Below, one piece after another: positions 16,601 to 23,691 of a DNA stretch of 42,629 nt. Every line of letters begins with the position of its first letter. Within the stretch, counting starts at the first letter, position 1. The stretch is from Dactylosporangium aurantiacum (GTDB taxonomy: Bacteria > Actinomycetota > Actinomycetes > Mycobacteriales > Micromonosporaceae), in assembly GCF_000716715.1 (NCBI RefSeq), contig NZ_JNYJ01000062.1, positions 1 to 42,629 of the forward strand, read 5' to 3'. A program made the position numbers and the translations under genes. The notes under the pieces are model-generated. The model was not told where the DNA came from, did no database searches, and was given only the letters and a program-made list of their open reading frames with translations.

Positions 16601-16768
16601 CCGGCCCGACCAGACGACGTCGATGAGGTGCTCGACGCTCACGACCCGGCCGGCGGACAGCCCGAGGACCGCGAGGACCGCCTTGCGCCGCAGCCCCGAC
16701 ACCGGCCGGACCGCGTCGCCGTCGGCCACGTCGACCGGCCCGAGCATCCTCACCCGCACCCGCTGCAC
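13676..16768 (-). CDS. SARP-family regulator with NB-ARC ATPase and TPR domains (AfsR-like)
   Basis: 1030-residue transcriptional activator. Domains in order: OmpR-type winged helix (residues 1-95, MLGPVDVADGDAVRPVSGLRRKAVLA), bacterial transcriptional activation domain (about 96-245, ending EELGIEPGPAVRDLHARIL), STAND/NB-ARC ATPase with P-loop GTGGVGKTTLA near residue 300 and Walker B ILVVLDNAL near 380, and a TPR array from about 690 to 1000. This is the AfsR architecture. The start is uncertain: GTG 16768 is used, with in-frame GTG codons at 16759 and 16753 and ATG at 16747. It is divergent from a secreted lectin gene, and an 11-bp-periodic repeat of the kind bound by SARP proteins lies between them. 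No biosynthetic cluster is adjacent. Confidence 0.93.
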   Translation of the reverse strand: MQRVRVRMLGPVDVADGDAVRPVSGLRRKAVLAVLGLSAGRVVSVEHLIDVVWSGRPPATAANTLQSHVSHLRGVLGRRDAIVARPPGYLLDTADTDVQLAERLIRDARGAGGGPKRAAEALRAALALWRGQPLADVVELPWLERQAERLSMLRAEAAHALVEARLALGEHADLVAELEEQVRREPFDEQAHAQHMLALYRSGRQADALEVYRRLRQRLDEELGIEPGPAVRDLHARILRQEPALAPPPAAVEVRAPVPRELPPAVHAFTGRSAELAALGDVLTPRDAPATLPVAVLCGTGGVGKTTLALRWAHQAAALFPDGQLHVDLRGAHPDEPLAPEAALGAMLGSLGVGPADLPADLPGRTTRWRSLTAGRRILVVLDNALSAAQVRPLLPGAATCAVLVTSRDALAGLVARDGAQRVRLGVLPPDDAVTLLRRLAGERAGAEPDAAAALAEQCARLPLAIRIAAELAAGRPGTSLAELSAELAGERGRLDLLDTGEDDSALRAVFSWSQRHLPAAAARLFCLLGLHPGREIGAGAAEALAGAGGAVRLMETLERAHLVDRVAAGRWTMHDLLRDYARERAAACLDPAARDAALAAVYTHYLTRTVAASKAVFDPGPTDPAAAAPARAWLDEERPNLVAAVLAATGATVGPAVALGRAAQRFLRVGYHVADSLAVNRHLLDLATARDDLAAQATALFELGTARGRDERYQESITDLQRAMRLYERLGDPVGAAKALGCIGSNEFQLGRYDAALSHKREALRAFRAAGHRLGEARELSNIGRIHWLRGRPRLALRCYELAGGIYADLGDRVGQGRNLLDLAEVHQRHRRHEQARDCHERARRILHDVGDVTAEAVAIAGLGRTDAECGLDRAAVAQLRRALRMFEGVADRLGEAEARIALGDAHLLAGRAADALHEHRRALAIAAEIGERRLEAEALNGVGRALRGDRPAEAAAAHRRALLVARELGEPDRAAQALDGLGAAHAALGDAVSAARCRREALDGFRALGLPAVEQRPAPAFAGAARAS

Positions 16769-16876
16769 GGTATCCAGACCCGGGGCCCGGGCGGGACCGC
16801 TGCGTCGGACCTCCGACTGTTTTCACCGGCGCCGCCGTCTGGCTGGCTGTCCCCGTCGGGCGGCGGCACCGCGGCG

Positions 16877-16905
16877 TTTCAGCGCCGCTTCAGCGCCGTT
16901 CCAGC
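16877..16905. promoter_or_regulatory. Three 11-bp-spaced direct repeats, SARP/PhoP-box-like
   Basis: Heptamers TTTCAGC (16877), CTTCAGC (16888) and TTCCAGC (16899) are spaced exactly 11 bp apart, followed by similar GCG-rich filler. SARP activators and Streptomyces PhoP bind direct repeats with 11-bp periodicity. The array lies between the AfsR-like gene and the lectin gene, about 70 bases before the lectin start. Confidence 0.5.
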
Positions 16906-16974
16906 GGCGGCCCGCACGGTCCTCGGTGCGCACCGCCAGATCGGCGGCGCTGTCACTCGAAGGTGGTTTTCACG

Positions 16975-17496
16975 TTGATCGCATTCGTTCGCCGGGCCAT
17001 GGTCGCGCTGCTGCTCGGCGCCGGGCTGGCCGTCGTCCCGGTCGCCGCCGCGCACGCCGACGAGCCCCCGGTGTGGAGCTCCTGGGACGTCGCGCACAGC
17101 GGCCAGTGCATGGACGTGCCGAACTGGGGCACCAGCAACAAGCTGCAGCTGCAACAGTCGCCGTGCAACGGCTCCACCGCGCAGCTGTTCGACCTCGAAC
17201 CCGTCGGCGACGAGGGCTTCTACCTGATCCGCAACTACAACAGCGGCAAGTGCCTCGACGTCCGCGACCGCAGCAAGTCCAACAATGCCGCCGTCCAGCA
17301 GTACACCTGCCACGGCGACACCAACCAGTGGTGGTTCAAGGCCGAGATCCTGTCGGTCCCCGGCTACTACCACTTCGTCAACCGCAACAGCTGGAAGTGC
17401 CTGACGGTCCGCGACGGCAGCATCCTCGCCCTCGCCAAGCTCGTCCAGTACGACTGCAACCCCGGCGGCGTGACCACCCACCAGGCGTGGCGCTGA
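16975..17496 (+). CDS. Secreted ricin-type beta-trefoil lectin protein
   Basis: 173-residue exported protein. A signal peptide (AFVRRAMVALLLGAGLAVVPVAAAHA) is followed by one beta-trefoil carbohydrate-binding domain with repeated units: GQCMDVPNWG, GKCLDVRDRSKSNNAAVQQYTC and WKCLTVRDG, each with a QxW-like end (STAQLF, TNQWW, HQAW). There is no catalytic domain, so it is a free lectin or binding module. TTG 16975 is chosen because AGGTGG lies 8 bases upstream; an in-frame GTG at 16963 is possible but lacks a ribosome site. Divergent from the SARP regulator, which may control it through the 11-bp repeats at 16877-16905. A strong terminator follows. Confidence 0.85.
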   Translation: MIAFVRRAMVALLLGAGLAVVPVAAAHADEPPVWSSWDVAHSGQCMDVPNWGTSNKLQLQQSPCNGSTAQLFDLEPVGDEGFYLIRNYNSGKCLDVRDRSKSNNAAVQQYTCHGDTNQWWFKAEILSVPGYYHFVNRNSWKCLTVRDGSILALAKLVQYDCNPGGVTTHQAWR

Positions 17497-17508
17497 CGCC
17501 GACCACCC

Positions 17509-17545
17509 CGGTGCCCGGCCCGTCCGATGGACGAGCCGGGCACCG
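17509..17545 (+). terminator. Hairpin terminator after the lectin gene
   Basis: 11-bp perfect outer stem (CGGTGCCCGGC) plus a 5-bp inner stem separated by one mismatch, with a 3-base loop, beginning 13 bases after the stop. Confidence 0.75.
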
Positions 17546-17691
17546 CCGGTCCTGGAATCGTCCGAAGCATGTCGAGCGACACCGGCGCCCCGGACCGGCA
17601 GGCGGAGCAATGTGACGGGGCGGTTCGCCGGGGCCGCCGGGAGCGAACCGCCGGCATGCAGTGGGCGGTCGCGCAGCACGCCAGGGTGGTC

Positions 17692-17993
17692 AGCATGAGC
17701 CTCGGCAACTCCCCGGCTCGACGCGCTCATCGCCTGTTCGAGACGCTGTGGGCCTGCGTATCCACTGTGGACGGACGGGGTCGCGGTTGCGGGAGGGCGG
17801 CACCGGCCTGGAGCCGCTCGGCACGCGCATCGGCGCGCTGCTGCTCGCCGGCCTCACCGGCCAGGCTATCGCCGGGCAGCTCGACCCGTCGCTGCGCACC
17901 GTCCAGCGCCGCATCCACGCGCTGACGCACCGGGCCGGCGCGGGGACCCGCATCCAGCTCGGCTGGCACGCCGCCCGCAACGGCTGGGCCTGA
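17692..17993 (+). pseudogene. Remnant of a LuxR/TrmB-type helix-turn-helix regulator
   Basis: The stretch 17661-17993 ends in LLLAGLTGQAIAGQLDPSLRTVQRRIHALTHRAGA and then IQLGWHAARNGWA, a LuxR-like helix-turn-helix C-terminus normally at the end of a protein of about 330 residues. Just upstream, in a different frame, AHRLFETLWACVSTVDG resembles the segment that precedes this domain in the same family. A frameshift near 17775 and loss of everything before about 17690 therefore explain the region better than a small intact gene. A translated 110-residue protein cannot be excluded. Confidence 0.6.
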
Positions 17994-18040
17994 GCTTCCC
18001 GGACGTTTACCGGCCGCGCCGCCGGAGCAATGGGCTGGGC

Positions 18041-18898
18041 ATGGACGATGCTGCACGGCGCGGGCACCTGCGCGTCATGACGGTCAACCTGTTGTCCCCG
18101 GACCACGCCGACTGGCCGCGCCGCCGGCCGCTGCTGCGCGACGGGCTCGCCCGGCTGCGCCCCGACCTCGTCGCCCTGCAGGAAACCGTCTGGGGCAACG
18201 GCTACGACCAGGCGGCGGACCTGCTCGGCGACGGGTACCACATCGCCCGGCACTCCGGCCGCTCCGCGGACGGCGTCGGCGCGGTCCTGGCCAGCCGCTG
18301 GCCGCTCGGCACCGTCCGCGAGGTCGACCTGCACGTCACGGACCGGGTCACGCTGCCCTGGGCGGCGGCCGTCGCCGCCGAGGTCGCCGCGCCACCCCCG
18401 GTCGGGCCGCTGCTGTTCGTGCACCACAAGCCCACGTACGAGATCGGCGCCGCACACGAACGCGAGCTGCAGGCGGTGCGCTGCGCCCGCTTCGTCGAGG
18501 CGCTGCTCGGCGGCCGTGACCTGCACGTCGTGCTCGCCGGCGACTTCGACGACCCGCCGGACTCGGCGAGCGTCCGGTTCTGGACCGGGCTGCAGTCCCT
18601 GGACGGCACGAGCGTCGCGTACCGCGACGCGTGGGCGGCCGCGCACCCGGGCGAGCCGGGCCACACGTTCACCCCGGCGAACCCGCTCGTGCCGGCCGGG
18701 GAGATGGCGCTGGAGCTGGGCCGGCGCATCGACTACGTCATGGTGCGCTGCGGGGTGCACGGCCCGACCCTCGACGTCGCCGGCTGCGCGCTCGCGTTCG
18801 ACGCGCCGGTGGGCGGGGTGTGGCCCAGCGACCACTTCGGGGTCGTCGCCGACCTCGCCGTGCCCGCCCACCCGCCGGGCGCCTGGCGGCAGGTGTGA
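18041..18898 (+). CDS. Endonuclease/exonuclease/phosphatase-family protein
   Basis: 285-residue metal-dependent phosphohydrolase of the EEP superfamily (DNase I, exonuclease III, phosphatases, sphingomyelinases). The motifs occur in order: MTVNLLSPD, ALQETVWG with the metal-binding Glu, VHHKPTYE, AGDFDDPPDS (family GDFN/D), GRRIDYVMVR and PSDHFGVVADL with the catalytic Asp-His. No signal peptide is visible, so it probably acts in the cytoplasm. The substrate may be nucleic acid, a sugar phosphate or a lipid. ATG 18041 is the only start that includes the first motif with a reasonable leader. It is followed by a small hairpin before the permease gene. Confidence 0.85.
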   Translation: MDDAARRGHLRVMTVNLLSPDHADWPRRRPLLRDGLARLRPDLVALQETVWGNGYDQAADLLGDGYHIARHSGRSADGVGAVLASRWPLGTVREVDLHVTDRVTLPWAAAVAAEVAAPPPVGPLLFVHHKPTYEIGAAHERELQAVRCARFVEALLGGRDLHVVLAGDFDDPPDSASVRFWTGLQSLDGTSVAYRDAWAAAHPGEPGHTFTPANPLVPAGEMALELGRRIDYVMVRCGVHGPTLDVAGCALAFDAPVGGVWPSDHFGVVADLAVPAHPPGAWRQV

Positions 18899-18910
18899 CG
18901 TATCCGTGCC

Positions 18911-18929
18911 CCGGCGGGCCTGCCGCCGG
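18911..18929 (+). terminator. Short GC hairpin between EEP and permease genes
   Basis: CCGGCGG, 5-base loop, CCGCCGG. It is located 12 bases after the EEP stop. Weak on its own. Confidence 0.35.
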
Positions 18930-18961
18930 AGTGCCCTGCGGCCGCAAGGAGACTCGGCGAC

Positions 18962-19708
18962 GTGGCGTGGTGGATGTACGTGGTGCTGCCCCTTGCCGGC
19001 GTCGGCGCCGGGCTGGTCGGCAGCGTCGCCGGGCTGGCGTCGCTGATCAGCTACCCGGTGCTGCTGGCGCTGGGCCTGCCGCCGGTCACCGCGAACGTCA
19101 CCAACAGCGTGTCGCTGGTGTTCAGCAGCGCCGGCTCGGTCGCCGGGTCCCGGCCGGAGCTGGCCGGGCAGGGCGCGCGGCTGCGGTGGCTGGCGCTCGC
19201 CGCGGTCGCCGGCGGCGCCACCGGCAGCGCGCTGCTGCTGCTCGCGCCGGCCGAGACGTTCGAGGTCGTGGTGCCGTGGCTGATCGCCGGCGCGTCCCTG
19301 GCGATCCTGCTGCCGCGGCGCCCCGCCGACGCCGAACGGCACCGCCACCACGGGTGGCTCCTCGCCGGCGGGGTCGCGCTCGTCGGCGTGTACGGCGGCT
19401 ACTTCGGCGCCGCGGCCGGGATCGTCCTGCTCGCGCTGCTGCTGGCGATGACCCCGGACACGTTCGCCCAGGGCAGCGCCGCGAAGAACGTGCTGCTCGG
19501 CGTCGCCAACGCGGTCGCCGCGTGCGCGTTCGCGCTGTTCGGGCCGGTGCACTGGCTGGCCGTGCTGCCGCTGGGCGCCGGCCTGTTCATCGGCGGCCGG
19601 CTCGGCCCCGCCGTCATCCGCCGCAGCCCGCCGGCCGCGCTGCGCGGCGTCATCGCCGCCCTGGGCCTCGGCCTCGCCGTGCACCTCGGCTGGCAGGCGT
19701 ACCGGTGA
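18962..19708 (+). CDS. TauE/SafE-family membrane permease
   Basis: 248-residue integral membrane protein with about eight hydrophobic segments. Two repeated halves each begin with a glycine-rich helix: GVGAGLVGSVAGLASLISYPVLLALGLPP and GGYFGAAAGIVLLALLL. The conserved AxVTNSVSLVFSSAGSVAG and AAKNVLLGVANAVAA are typical of the sulfite exporter/TauE family, which moves sulfur-containing or other organic anions. The GTG start has AAGGAGA 11-12 bases upstream. Its stop overlaps the start of the MFS gene (GTGA), so the two transporters form a pair. The substrate is unknown. Confidence 0.9.
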   Translation: MAWWMYVVLPLAGVGAGLVGSVAGLASLISYPVLLALGLPPVTANVTNSVSLVFSSAGSVAGSRPELAGQGARLRWLALAAVAGGATGSALLLLAPAETFEVVVPWLIAGASLAILLPRRPADAERHRHHGWLLAGGVALVGVYGGYFGAAAGIVLLALLLAMTPDTFAQGSAAKNVLLGVANAVAACAFALFGPVHWLAVLPLGAGLFIGGRLGPAVIRRSPPAALRGVIAALGLGLAVHLGWQAYR

Positions 19709-20925
19709 CCACCGCGACCACCTACCGCACGCTGCTGCGCACGCCCGGCGCGGCGGCGTTCTTCGCGCCGACCGCCGCCGGCCGGGTCGGCATCGCGATG
19801 ACCAGCCTCAGCATCGTCTGGCTGGTCCGCGACGCGACCGGCTCCTACGCCACCGCCGGGCTCGTCACCGGGGCGTTCGCCGTCGCCGACGCCCTGGCCG
19901 GCCCGCAGGCAGGGCGGCTCATCGACCGGTACGGCCAGCGCCGCGTCCTGCCGCCCGCCGTGCTCGCGCACGCCGCCGCCGTGGCCACCCTCGTGCTGAG
20001 CGCCGCCGGCCACGCGCCGGGCTGGCTGCTGGCCGCCGCCGGCGCGCTGGTCGGCGCCACCCTGCCGCAGCTCAGCGCGGTCGCCCAGGCCCGCTGGTCG
20101 GCGCTGCTGGACGGGCCGCGGCGCTCGTCGCTGCCGGCCGCCTACGCCCTCGAGTCGCTCAGCAACAGCGTCGCCTACCTCATCGGACCCGCCCTGGTGA
20201 GCACCATCGCGGCGGCGGGCCGGCCGGTCGTCGGTACCCTCGCCGCGGCCGCCCTCGTCGTCGCCGGCGGCGGGGTCCTCGCCCTGCAGCGGCGCACCAC
20301 CCCGCCGGTCGTGCCCAGGGACGCGCGCCGCCCGCACCACCGCCGCGCGCTGCTGCGCCCCGGGTTCCTGCTCCTCATCGGCGTCAACGCCACGATCGGC
20401 GGCTTCTTCGGCACCATGTCGATCGCCGTGACCGCGCTCGCCGTCGAGCGTGACCGTCCCGGGCTCGCCGCGGTGCTGTTCGCCGCCTCCAACGGCACCG
20501 GCCTGCTCGCCGTCGTGCTGTACGGCCTGCGCCCCTGGCGCCCGCACCCGCGCCGGCAGCTCGCCGCCGCCGGGGCGCTGCTCGGCGTGGGCAGCCTGCC
20601 GCTGCTGGCCGCCGCGCACCTGCCCGCCGTCACGGCCGGCGTCCTGCTGACCGCCCTCGCCGTGCCGGTCGTGCTGGTCCTCGGCGCCGTCCTCGCCGAC
20701 GCGGTCGTCACCCGGGGCGTGCTGACGGAGGCGTTCGCCTGGCTCGGCTCGGCCAGCGCCGCCGGCTCGGCCCTGGCGGCGACGGTCGCCGGCCTGGCGG
20801 TCGACAGCCGCGGCGCGGGCGGCGGCCTGCTGGTGGCGGTCGCCGCCGCCTGCGCCACCGCCGCGTGCACGCTCGCCGGCCTGCGGGCGCTGCGCCCTCC
20901 GCCCGGCCCCGTCCCGGAACCGTAG
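19705..20925 (+). CDS. MFS transporter, probable drug or metabolite exporter
   Basis: 406-residue major facilitator superfamily protein with about 12 membrane segments. GRLIDRYGQRRVL (about residues 72-84) matches the loop 2-3 signature GxxxDRxGxRR. The sequence resembles actinomycete MFS proteins of uncertain substrate. It is co-translated with the TauE-like gene through a GTGA overlap. The stop lies three bases from the stop of the converging acyltransferase gene, so the two transcripts must end in or read into each other. Confidence 0.88.
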   Translation: MTTATTYRTLLRTPGAAAFFAPTAAGRVGIAMTSLSIVWLVRDATGSYATAGLVTGAFAVADALAGPQAGRLIDRYGQRRVLPPAVLAHAAAVATLVLSAAGHAPGWLLAAAGALVGATLPQLSAVAQARWSALLDGPRRSSLPAAYALESLSNSVAYLIGPALVSTIAAAGRPVVGTLAAAALVVAGGGVLALQRRTTPPVVPRDARRPHHRRALLRPGFLLLIGVNATIGGFFGTMSIAVTALAVERDRPGLAAVLFAASNGTGLLAVVLYGLRPWRPHPRRQLAAAGALLGVGSLPLLAAAHLPAVTAGVLLTALAVPVVLVLGAVLADAVVTRGVLTEAFAWLGSASAAGSALAATVAGLAVDSRGAGGGLLVAVAAACATAACTLAGLRALRPPPGPVPEP

Positions 20926-20936
20926 CCGCTACGGCG
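20918..20936. terminator. Small hairpin spanning the converging stop codons
   Basis: CCGTAG-CCG-CTACGG, in which both arms contain one gene's stop codon (TAG on each strand). The stem is only 6 bp; it may be a minimal bidirectional terminator. Confidence 0.3.
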
Positions 20937-23628
20937 CGTACGGTGCGCTGCCGGGCGCCGACCAGCGCTTGTGCCGCGGGGTCGCCGGCTGGTGCGCCGC
21001 GGCGTCATGGACGGGCCTCCCCGTGGCGAGCGCGTCGGCCGGTGCCGCGTCCCGGTCAGCCGGCGCGTCCCGGTCGGCCGGCGCGGCGTGGCGCGGGGCG
21101 GCGTGGCGCGGCACGAAACCGGCCGGCACCGGCGGCGCGCCGACCGGCCCGGCAGCGGTGCCCGCCACCGGAAGTGCGTCGTCCACCGACCCGGGCGTGG
21201 CGCGCGCCGCCGCGGCATGGCGGGGCGCGGGCAGGATGGATGCGGGCTCTGCGGCCGTTGGGACCGGCCCGGGCACGGCGTACGCCGCGGCATGCCGGGG
21301 CGCGGGGACCGGGTGCGTGACCTCGTCGACCGGCTGGACCACCGGCTCGGCCACGACGCGCGCCGCGGCATGCCGAGGTGCCGGGACCAGGTGCGTGACC
21401 TCGTCGACCGGCTGGACCACCAGCTCGGCCACGACGCGCGCCGCGGCATGCCGGGGCGCGGGGACCAGGTTCGCAGGCTCCTCGGCCACCTGAGCCACCG
21501 GCTCGGCCACGACATGCGCCGCGGCATGCCGAGGTACCGGGACCAGGTGCGTGACCTCGTCGACCGGCTGGACCACCGGCTCAGCCACGGACTGCGCCAG
21601 GACGTGCCGGGGCGCGGGGACCAGGTGCGTGACCTCGTCGGCCACCTGGGCCACCGGCTCGGGAACCGCGTGCGCCGCCGCGGGCGCCGCGTGACGGGGC
21701 GCGGGCACCACGGGGATCGGCGCATCGTCCGCCACCGGCTCGGAAACCGCGTGCGCGGCGGCGGGCGCGGCGTGACGGGGCGCGGGCACCACGGGCAGCG
21801 GCTCGTCGGGTGTGTACGCCGGCTCCGGCGTGCCATGAGCCGCGGCGCCAGCGGCGTGCCGTGGCGCGGGGACGACCGGCATGGGCACCGGATCGGCTGA
21901 TCCGGCGGGTTCGTACGCGGGCGTGGAAGGACCCGGTGCCGGCTCGGCCAGCGGATCGGCCAGCGGATCGGCCAGCGGATCGGCCAGCGGATCGGCCAGC
22001 GGATCGGCCAGCGGATCGGCCAGCGCCGCGGCCGCATGGCAGAAGGCGGGCACCGGCAGTGGCGAACCGAAGCCACCGATCGACCCGGCGCCACCGATCG
22101 ACCCTGCGCCACCGATCGACCCGGCGTCATCGAAAGAACCGGCGCCATCCAGCGGTCCGGCGTCATCGAACGACCGGGCGCCGCCAGGCGATCCAGCGTC
22201 TTCGAACAATCTGGCCTCCTCAAGCAATCCGGCGCCGTCCAGCGGCCCGGCACCGTCGAGCAATCCCGCCCCGTCGAGCGATCCCGCGCCGTCGAGCAGT
22301 CCGGCGCCGTCGAGCGGCCCGGCGCGGTCGAGCAATTCCGCACCGTGCAGCGGCCCGGCGCCGTCGCGCGAGCCGGTGTCACGCACGACGCCGCGGGTCT
22401 GTGCGGGCACCGTGGCGGCGTGGGCCGGTGCGAAGCCGGCGACGTGGGGCAGCAGCACCGTCGGCAGGTCGAACACCGACGACTCGCTGGGCACCCGGAC
22501 CCGGCCGGCGAACCGCAGCGCCGGGGCGGCGGTCAGGGCCATCCGGTGCCGGCCCGCCGGCACGGCCGGCTGCGGTGGCCGGTCGCGGCGCAGCAGGCGC
22601 AGCGCCGGGAGTTCGATGCCGTGGTAGACGGCCATCGCGGCGAGCACGCTGAACCAGAACACCGACACCGTCGCCACGAGGGCCGGCAGGATGCCGGCCT
22701 GGTGCGGTAGCAGGCCGTACCGGTCGAAGGCGGCGATGACCAGGAAGTGCACCAGGTAGAAGGCGAAGGACAGCTTGCCCAGGTACACGGCCAGCGGGCG
22801 GGACCACAGGGTGCCGGTGCCGCGCAGGTCGGCCTGGGCGGCGGCGGCGATGATGAGCGTGGTCGGCACGAGCGTGACGGCGTGCTCGTTGACCGGGTAC
22901 GGCGTGAACAGCCCCGCGAAGGATGCCGGCGGCAGCAGCGCCAGGGACCAGCGCAGGCCGGGGCCGCGCCACGCGCCGCGGCGCACCAGCAGGGCGACGG
23001 CGATGCCGAGGGTGAACTCGGCCATGCGGACCGGGGGCAGGACGTAGCCGACCCAGGCGGCGGTGGTGTGCGGGGTGGGCACGAGGTTCACGGCGAGCAG
23101 CGCCACGAACTCGACCATCATGACCACGATCGCCCACAGCCCGGCCGGGCCGAGGCGGCGCATGCCGGCCAGGAGCAGCGGGAAGCACAGGTAGAAGAAC
23201 ACCTCGCAGGACAGCGACCAGCTGACCAGGTTGAGCGCGGTGTACACGTCGGGCCGGGGCAGCCAGCTCTGCGTGAGGGTCAGGTGAGTGGCCAGTTGCA
23301 GCGGCCCGGCGCCGCCGATGAGGGCCGCCGCGGCGAGGGTGGTGACGAGCGTGGCCGGGTACACCTTGGTGAAGCGGCGCCAGTAGAAGGAGCCGGTGCG
23401 TTCGCCGGGCCGGGCCGACCAGGTGAGCACGAAGCCCGACAGGACGAAGAAGAACGACACGCCGAGGCCGCCGCCGTGCGCCAGCAGCGCCCAGAGGGCC
23501 GAGCGGACGGGTTTCGCCGCGACGAGCTGCGGGTTGTAGTACTGCTCCAGCAGGTGTTGGCCGAACACGATGAGCGCCGCCGCCCAGCGCAGTCCGGTGA
23601 GCGAGGGAAGGCGGCTGTCACGGTCCAC
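20929..23628 (-). CDS. Acyltransferase-3 family membrane protein with a ~500-residue repeat-rich tail
   Basis: 899 residues. Residues 1 to about 350 form a multi-spanning acyltransferase-3 (OafA/NolL-like) domain with VFGQHLLEQYY, SFFFVLSGFVLTW and YWRRFTKVYPA, as in O-acetyltransferases of cell-surface polysaccharides. The rest is unusual: residues about 418-523 are LDGAG/SIGG-type short repeats, about 535-563 are six exact ADPL units plus a variant, and about 580-890 carry roughly a dozen PRH motifs, mostly VPAPRHAA, the central ones spaced 26 residues apart. The tail is Pro/Ala/His-rich, lacks hydrophobic segments and is probably disordered; its role is unknown. The frame is continuous throughout. 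GTG 23628 sits directly before the first conserved motif (LPSLTGLRWAAAL). Confidence 0.85.
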   Translation of the reverse strand: MDRDSRLPSLTGLRWAAALIVFGQHLLEQYYNPQLVAAKPVRSALWALLAHGGGLGVSFFFVLSGFVLTWSARPGERTGSFYWRRFTKVYPATLVTTLAAAALIGGAGPLQLATHLTLTQSWLPRPDVYTALNLVSWSLSCEVFFYLCFPLLLAGMRRLGPAGLWAIVVMMVEFVALLAVNLVPTPHTTAAWVGYVLPPVRMAEFTLGIAVALLVRRGAWRGPGLRWSLALLPPASFAGLFTPYPVNEHAVTLVPTTLIIAAAAQADLRGTGTLWSRPLAVYLGKLSFAFYLVHFLVIAAFDRYGLLPHQAGILPALVATVSVFWFSVLAAMAVYHGIELPALRLLRRDRPPQPAVPAGRHRMALTAAPALRFAGRVRVPSESSVFDLPTVLLPHVAGFAPAHAATVPAQTRGVVRDTGSRDGAGPLHGAELLDRAGPLDGAGLLDGAGSLDGAGLLDGAGPLDGAGLLEEARLFEDAGSPGGARSFDDAGPLDGAGSFDDAGSIGGAGSIGGAGSIGGFGSPLPVPAFCHAAAALADPLADPLADPLADPLADPLADPLAEPAPGPSTPAYEPAGSADPVPMPVVPAPRHAAGAAAHGTPEPAYTPDEPLPVVPAPRHAAPAAAHAVSEPVADDAPIPVVPAPRHAAPAAAHAVPEPVAQVADEVTHLVPAPRHVLAQSVAEPVVQPVDEVTHLVPVPRHAAAHVVAEPVAQVAEEPANLVPAPRHAAARVVAELVVQPVDEVTHLVPAPRHAAARVVAEPVVQPVDEVTHPVPAPRHAAAYAVPGPVPTAAEPASILPAPRHAAAARATPGSVDDALPVAGTAAGPVGAPPVPAGFVPRHAAPRHAAPADRDAPADRDAAPADALATGRPVHDAAAHQPATPRHKRWSAPGSAPYAP
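20950..21900 (-). repeat. PAPRHAA-encoding repeats (central unit 78 bp)
   Basis: On the minus strand this region encodes VPAPRHAA or variants about ten times. Four central units are each 26 residues (78 bp) and closely similar, ending in PVDEVTH or similar. Outer units are diverged and of different length. Confidence 0.8.
21941..22024. repeat. 12-bp tandem array (six exact copies plus one variant)
   Basis: The unit GGATCGGCCAGC is repeated six times exactly (21953-22024) and preceded by a copy with one change. It encodes the ADPL repeats. Exact copies suggest recent slippage and probable length variation between strains. Confidence 0.9.
22060..22375 (-). repeat. Degenerate DGAG/SIGGAG-encoding repeats
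   Basis: Encodes a run of LLDGAG, PLDGAG, SLDGAG and SIGGAG units (15- to 18-bp DNA repeats) joined to the 12-bp array downstream. Codons such as GAT, ATC and TCA/TCC are more frequent here than in the flanking genes. Confidence 0.65.
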
Positions 23629-23691
23629 ACCCGTTGTCTAGCGGTCCGCGCACGGCCGCACGGGCGGTCCGTGGGAACCTCACATGGAGTA

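Noticed and set aside
13622..16978. 1118-codon plus-strand frame opposite the SARP regulator
   Set aside because: Low-complexity Gly/Ala/Arg/Pro translation with no family features; it mirrors the regulator gene.
13676..17496. SARP regulator as a sign of an antibiotic biosynthesis cluster
   Set aside because: No polyketide, peptide synthetase, terpene or lanthipeptide genes are in the window; the only divergent neighbour is a lectin.
21941..22024. 12-bp array as a CRISPR or origin iteron
   Set aside because: It is in frame inside a coding region, encodes ADPL repeats, and has no spacers or replication genes nearby.
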